Positions 59,163 through 64,000 of a stretch of DNA of 64,000 nt are shown one piece after another. Source of the stretch: Spongilla lacustris (taxonomy: Eukaryota; Porifera; Demospongiae; Spongillida; Spongillidae). A program made the position numbers and the translations under genes. The stretch is from positions 5,816,543-5,880,542 of the forward strand of contig OX442430.1 in NCBI GenBank assembly GCA_949361645.1, written 5' to 3'. The notes under the pieces are model-generated. The model was given only the letters and a program-made list of their open reading frames with translations. It was not told the origin of the DNA and searched no databases. Each line of letters opens with the position of its first letter. Position 1 is the first letter of the stretch.

Positions 59163-62100
59163 CGGTGGTCCCATTTACACCCTGCACTTGTGTCTGTTGT
59201 GGGATCAAATCCATGGTCCATTTACATCCTCTGTTGTGGGATCAAATCCATGATCCATTTACATCGTATCCTGGGTTGTGGGATCAAATCCATGGTCCAT
59301 TTACATCCTCTGTTGTGGGATCAAATCCATGGTCCATTTATATGTACAACCTGTACTTGGGGTCAAATCCATGGTCCCATTTACACCCTGTACTTGTGTC
59401 TGTTTAGGGTCAAATGCATGGTCCCATTTACACACTGTAGGTGTATCTATTGTGGGGTCAAATCCATGGTCCTGTACTTGTGTCTGTTGTGGGGTCAAAT
59501 GCATGATCACATTTACACACTGTACTTGAGTCTGTTTAGGCTCAAATCTATGGTCCCATTTACACCCTGTACTTGTGTCAATTGTGGGGTCAAATCCATG
59601 CTCCCATTTACACCCTGTACTTGAGTATGCTGTGGGGTCAAATCCATGGTTCCTTTTACACCCTGTACATGTGTCTGTTGTGGGGTCAAATCCATAGTCC
59701 CATTTACACCCTGTACTTGAGTCTGTTTTAGGGTCAAATCTATGGTTCCATTTACACCCTGTACTTGAGTCTGTTTAGCGTCAATTCATTGGTCCCATTT
59801 ACACCCAGTACTTTTGTCTGTTGCGGAGTCAAATCCATGGTCCCATTTAGACCCTGTACCTGTGATCAAATCCATGGTCACATTTACACCCTGTACTTGT
59901 GTCTGTTGTGGGTTCAAATCCGTGGTCCGATTTACACCCTGTACTTGTGATCAAATCCATTGTCCGATTTACACCCTGTACTTGTGATCAAATCCATGGT
60001 CCGATTTACACCCTGTACGTGTGATCAAATCCTTGGTCCATTTACACACTGTACTTGTGTCTGTTGTGAGATCTAATCCATGGTCCCATTTAACCCTGTA
60101 CTTCTGTCTGTTGTGGGGTCAAATGCATGGTCCCATTTACACCCTGTACTTGTGTCTATTGTGGGGTCAAATCCATGGTCCCATTTACACCCTGTACTTG
60201 AGTATGCTGTGGGGTCAAATCCATGGTTCCTTTTACACCCTGTACTTGTGTCTGTTGTGGGGTCAAACTCATACTCCCATTTAGACCTGTACTTTTGTCT
60301 GTTGTGGGGTCAAATCCATGGTCTGATTTACACCCTGTACTTGTGATGAAATCCATGGTCCCATTTACACCCTGTACTTGTTGTGTCTATTGTGGGATAT
60401 ACATGTTGTATGTGTCTGTTGCGGAGTCAAATCCATGGTCCCATTTACACCCTGTACCTGTGATCAAATCCATGGTCACATTTACACCCTGTACTTGTGT
60501 CTTTTGTGGGTTCAAATCTGTGGTCCGATTTACACCCTGTACTTGTGATCAAATCCATGGTCCGATTTACACCCTGTACTTGTGATCAAATCCATGGTCC
60601 GATTTACACCCTGTACGTGTGATCAAATCCTTGGTCCCATTTACACACTGTACTTGTGTCTGTTGTGAGATCTAATCCATGCTCCCATTTAACCCTGTAC
60701 TTCTGTCTGTTGTGGAGTCAAATGCATGGTCCCATTTACACCCTGTACTAGTGTCTATTATGGGGTCAAACTCATACTCCCATTTAGACCTGTACTTTTG
60801 TCTGTTGTGGGGTCAAATCCATGGTCTGATTTACACCCTGTACTTGTGATGAAATCCATGGTCCCATTTACACCCTGTACTTGTTGTGTCTATTGTGGGA
60901 TATACATGTTGTATGTGTCTGTTGTGGGATCAAATCCATGGTCCCATTTACACCCTGTACTTGTGTCTGTTGTGGGGTCAAATCCATGGTCCCATTAACA
61001 CCCTGTACTTGAGTCTGTTTATGGTCAAATCTATGGTCCCATTTATACCTGTACTTGTGTCTGTTGTGGGGTAAATCCATGATCCCATTTACACCCTGTA
61101 CTTGAGTATGCTGTGGGGTCAAATCCATGGTCTCATTTACACCCTGTACTTGTGATGAAATCCATGGTCCCATTTACACCCTTTACTTTGTCTGTTGTGG
61201 GTCAAATTCATGCTCCCATTTACACCCTGTACTTGAGTCTGTTTTAGGGTCAAACCTATGGTCCCATTTACACCCTGTACTTGAGTCTGTTTTAGGGTCA
61301 AACCTATGGTCCCATTTACACCCTGTATATGAGTTTATTTAGGGTCAATTCATTGGTCCCATTTACACCCTGTACTTTTGATCAAATCCATGGTCCCATT
61401 TGCACTCTGTATTTGTGTCTGTTGTGGGGTAAATTCATTGGTCCCATTTACACCCTGTACTTGTGTCTGTTGTGGGTCAAACTCATGCTCCCATTTACAC
61501 CCTGTACTTGAGTCTGTTTTAAGATCAAATCCATGGTCCCATTTACACCCTGTACTTGTGTATGCTGTGGGGTCAAATCCATGGTTCCATTTACACCCTG
61601 TACTTAAATATGTTTTAGGGTCAAAACTATGGTCCCATTTACACCCTTTACGTGTGTCTGTTGTGGGGTCAAATTCATGGTCCCTTTTACACCTTGTTCT
61701 TGTGTCTGTTGTGGGGTCAGAACCATGGTTCCATTTACATCCTGTACTTGTGATCAAATCCATGGTCTCATTTACACACTGTACTTGTGATCAAATTCAT
61801 GGTCCGATTTACACCTTGTACTTGTGATCAAATCCATGGTCCCATTTATACCCAGTCTGTACTTATGATCAAATCCATGGTCCCATTTACACCCTGTATT
61901 TGTGTATGTTGTGGGGTCAAATGCTTGGTCCCATTTACACCCTTGTACTTTTGTCTGTTGTGGGGTCAAACTCATGCTCGCATTTACACCTGTACTTTTG
62001 TCTGTTGTGGGGTTAATCCATGGTCTGATTTACACCTTGTACTTGTGATCAAATCCATGGTCCCATCCTGTACTTAAGTACTCGTGTCTGTTGTGGGGTC

Positions 62101-62490
62101 AAACTCATGCTCCATTTACACCTTGTACTTTTGTCTGTTCTGGGGTCAAATCCATGGTCTGATTTACACCCTGTACTTGTAATCAAATATATGGTCCCAT
62201 TTACACCCTGTACTTGTGTCTGTTGTGGGTCAAATCCATGGTCTGATTTACACCCCTTTTACTTGTGATCAAATCCATGGTCCCATTTACACCCTGTACT
62301 TTTGTCTGTTGTGGGGTCAAATCCTTGGTGCGATTTACACCCTGTACTTGTGTTCAAATCCATGATCCCATTTACACCCTGTGCTTGTGTCTGTTGTGGG
62401 GCCAATTGAATGATCCCCGCATTTACACTCTGTATGTGTGTCTGTTGTGTGGTCAATGCATTGGTCCCATTTACACCCTGTATTGGCCGA
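59163..62490 (+). repeat. Satellite array, element 3 left arm
   Basis: 48/37-bp monomers in forward orientation. An internal duplication of about 480 bp is visible (landmark GTGAGATCTAATCCATG at about 60066 and 60667). Variant order matches element 1's right arm in mirror image. Confidence 0.97.
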
Positions 62491-62499
62491 GGGTCGAAT

Positions 62500-64000
62500 C
62501 AGGTCAGCTCCCTCACTTCATGCGGACAGAACCATTAATGCAAGTTAACTTAATAGCCCCACACTACATGTCCAGTTAGCACCAGTAGACTGCCAGCAAG
62601 GGAGCAACCAGGTACTAAAAAATCCTACAGGGTCATTGGGGGCTCCCACATTAATGCAGCTCTCACACTGGGCATGCCGCATTCGCCACCATGTCCCTAT
62701 CTCCCACTACCTATCCTCCTCTACTGCAAGTTGTATCCGAGGCCCAGGCCATTCCTTACTCTATAGCACTCTCAGTCTCCACACAACCAGCCCTCCCACC
62801 CACCCACCCACCCACCCACCCACCCATAAACACCCCTCTTACATATGGTGTAATCAGACTGCCAACAGGCCGGAGTGCTGCCAGCTGCCACATTACCAGG
62901 ATTGAATGGGGTCATCACAAAAGTAGACCCCAGCATGTGGAGTGGAACATTGAACTGGAGCCGGCCCCAAACACTGGGGCCAGCCACAATGGCCCCCCTA
63001 TCCTAGCCTCACACAGTACTAACACCAGCTCCTCACTGCAAATGCAAATGAAGCCACTACCTGTGAAACCATTAACCCCCACACTACAAGAGGACTTAAT
63101 GGTAGGGGAACCATCAAGCTTGCAATGGACAAATGGAACCACCATGGACTGAAGCAGCCTCCATTTGTAGAGTGTACATACATGCCTACGTTTGTCTTTT
63201 CTCACATTTTGTGTTGTAGATCTGAACTACTGTAGACATGTACTTGTACATGTACAGAGTAAATTTTATCTGGTGTGGATGCATTTAGTGGTGAATATAG
63301 TTACCTGCCCTATCGGTACTGATTGCGGTGGGTCTGCACCCGTGGTTGGTTTATATGGACAACAGAGGGTGTTTTGCCCTACTGGGAACTACTGTACTGT
63401 ACGAGTACGTAAGTGCCGTTTTGAATGTCACATAAATTGCATGCACAGTCACAGCTACAATGTACAATGTGGCACGATGAAGACATCAGAATTCACTACC
63501 ACACAAGTGGAGTTAGCCATCAACTACGTACTTGCGTATACCTATAGCTAGCCCTAGGCTGTTGTATATCTGCTAAAATGTATGTGCTAGTGTATATAGC
63601 GGCCGTGGGGCACAGGTGAAACTGGGTTATACTGGTAATGTCTAGATCTGTTGACATCTCTGACAGTGTAGGGTCTGCTAACTTCACTTGTGTGGTCATG
63701 AATTCTGATGTCTTCATCGTGCCACATTGTAGCTGTGACTGTGCGTGCAATTTATGTGACATTCAAAACGGCACTTAGATCTACGTGTTTTGCTACTTGC
63801 GTGCAGTAGTTCCCAGTAGGGCAAAACGCCCTCTGTTGTCTATATAAACCAACCACGGGTGCAGACCCACCGCAATCAGTACCGATAGGGCAGGTAACCA
63901 TATTCACCACTAACAGCATCCACACTGATAAAATTTTACTCTGTACAAGTACATGTCTACAGTAGTTCAGATCTACAACACAAAATGTGTGAAGAGACAA
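62500..64000. repeat. Inner blocks and loop of element 3
   Basis: The left block has a CCCA repeat expanded at 62797-62826. The loop (63517-63670) is in the same orientation as element 2's but lacks about 20 bp at its left end, so the arm runs from GTTAGC straight into CATCAACTACG. Confidence 0.9.

Larger units (their letters stand above)
58471..64000. mobile_element. Giant palindromic element 3 (cut by window end)
   Basis: Left arm: tip and sub-terminal block 58471-59155, satellite 59163-62490, inner block 62500-63516. Loop 63517-63670. The right inner block begins at 63671 and leaves the window. Its left inner block shares a ~40-bp deletion (GCACCAGTAGACTGCC) with element 1's right block and lacks the C-run. 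Confidence 0.8.

Noticed and set aside
36181..62490. Dozens of ORFs up to 307 codons with repeats such as GSNPWSHLHPVLVSVV and DHGFDPTTDTSTGCKW
   Set aside because: They are readings of a 48-bp satellite in several frames on both strands. The period is a multiple of three and contains no stops in most frames; 37-bp monomers simply switch frame. No start context, splice sites or domain.

Overview
This is eukaryotic nuclear DNA, AT-rich and packed with repeats. There are two related intron-containing genes with short introns, many transposon fossils, long microsatellites and abundant TACATGTA-type motifs. A marine invertebrate fits best. I favour a sponge because of the 63-160 bp introns and the transposon mix, but that is an inference and not proven by any marker gene here. 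There are no operons, CRISPR arrays or recognisable RNA genes.

Layout. 1-4150 holds no gene I can support, only C/G-rich low-complexity DNA. 4150-26400 is a tandem segmental duplication. Unit A (about 4150-16960) and unit B (about 18750-26310) each carry a dispersed repeat called R700 here and then a CD225/dispanin-family membrane-protein gene (15825-16851 and 22847-26153). Each unit has been remodelled by its own insertions. In unit A these are a hAT-like element, a 66-bp hairpin element, a piggyBac-like MITE, and a Ty3/gypsy integrase split by a hAT/ZMYM-like pseudogene that itself holds a hAT MITE. In unit B they are a small MITE, a fragment of a non-LTR element with a restriction-like endonuclease, and a 2.3-kb transposon inside intron 1 of the gene. 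Because the units are paralogous, the empty sites and target-site duplications (TSDs) can be read directly. 26575-28500 is a decayed KRBA2-like integrase gene followed by a third R700 copy.

28514-64000 is the most striking part: three successive giant palindromic elements of about 10-13 kb. Each arm reads tip (about 550 bp), sub-terminal block (about 140 bp), array of 48/37-bp satellite monomers (3-6 kb), inner unique block (about 1 kb), then a 155-170 bp loop, followed by the same parts mirrored. Neighbouring elements abut tip to tip across a short (AT)n tract. The plan resembles Drosophila Foldback, Galileo and sea-urchin TU elements on a larger scale, but no transposase was seen. Element 1 (28514-45548) is split exactly between tip and sub-terminal block by a 6983-bp insertion. 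That insertion has short inverted ends and carries a broken, intron-containing RNF113/CWC24-like gene fragment and a 932-bp perfect (GGGA)n tract. Element 2 is 45563-58454. Element 3 starts at 58471 and runs off the window.

The two dispanin genes are the only protein genes that look functional. Both keep intact frames and splice sites, and differ most in a Tyr/Ser/Cys-rich C-terminal tail. All long ORFs in the satellite and GGGA regions are artefacts of repeat periods that are multiples of three, or that never create stops.
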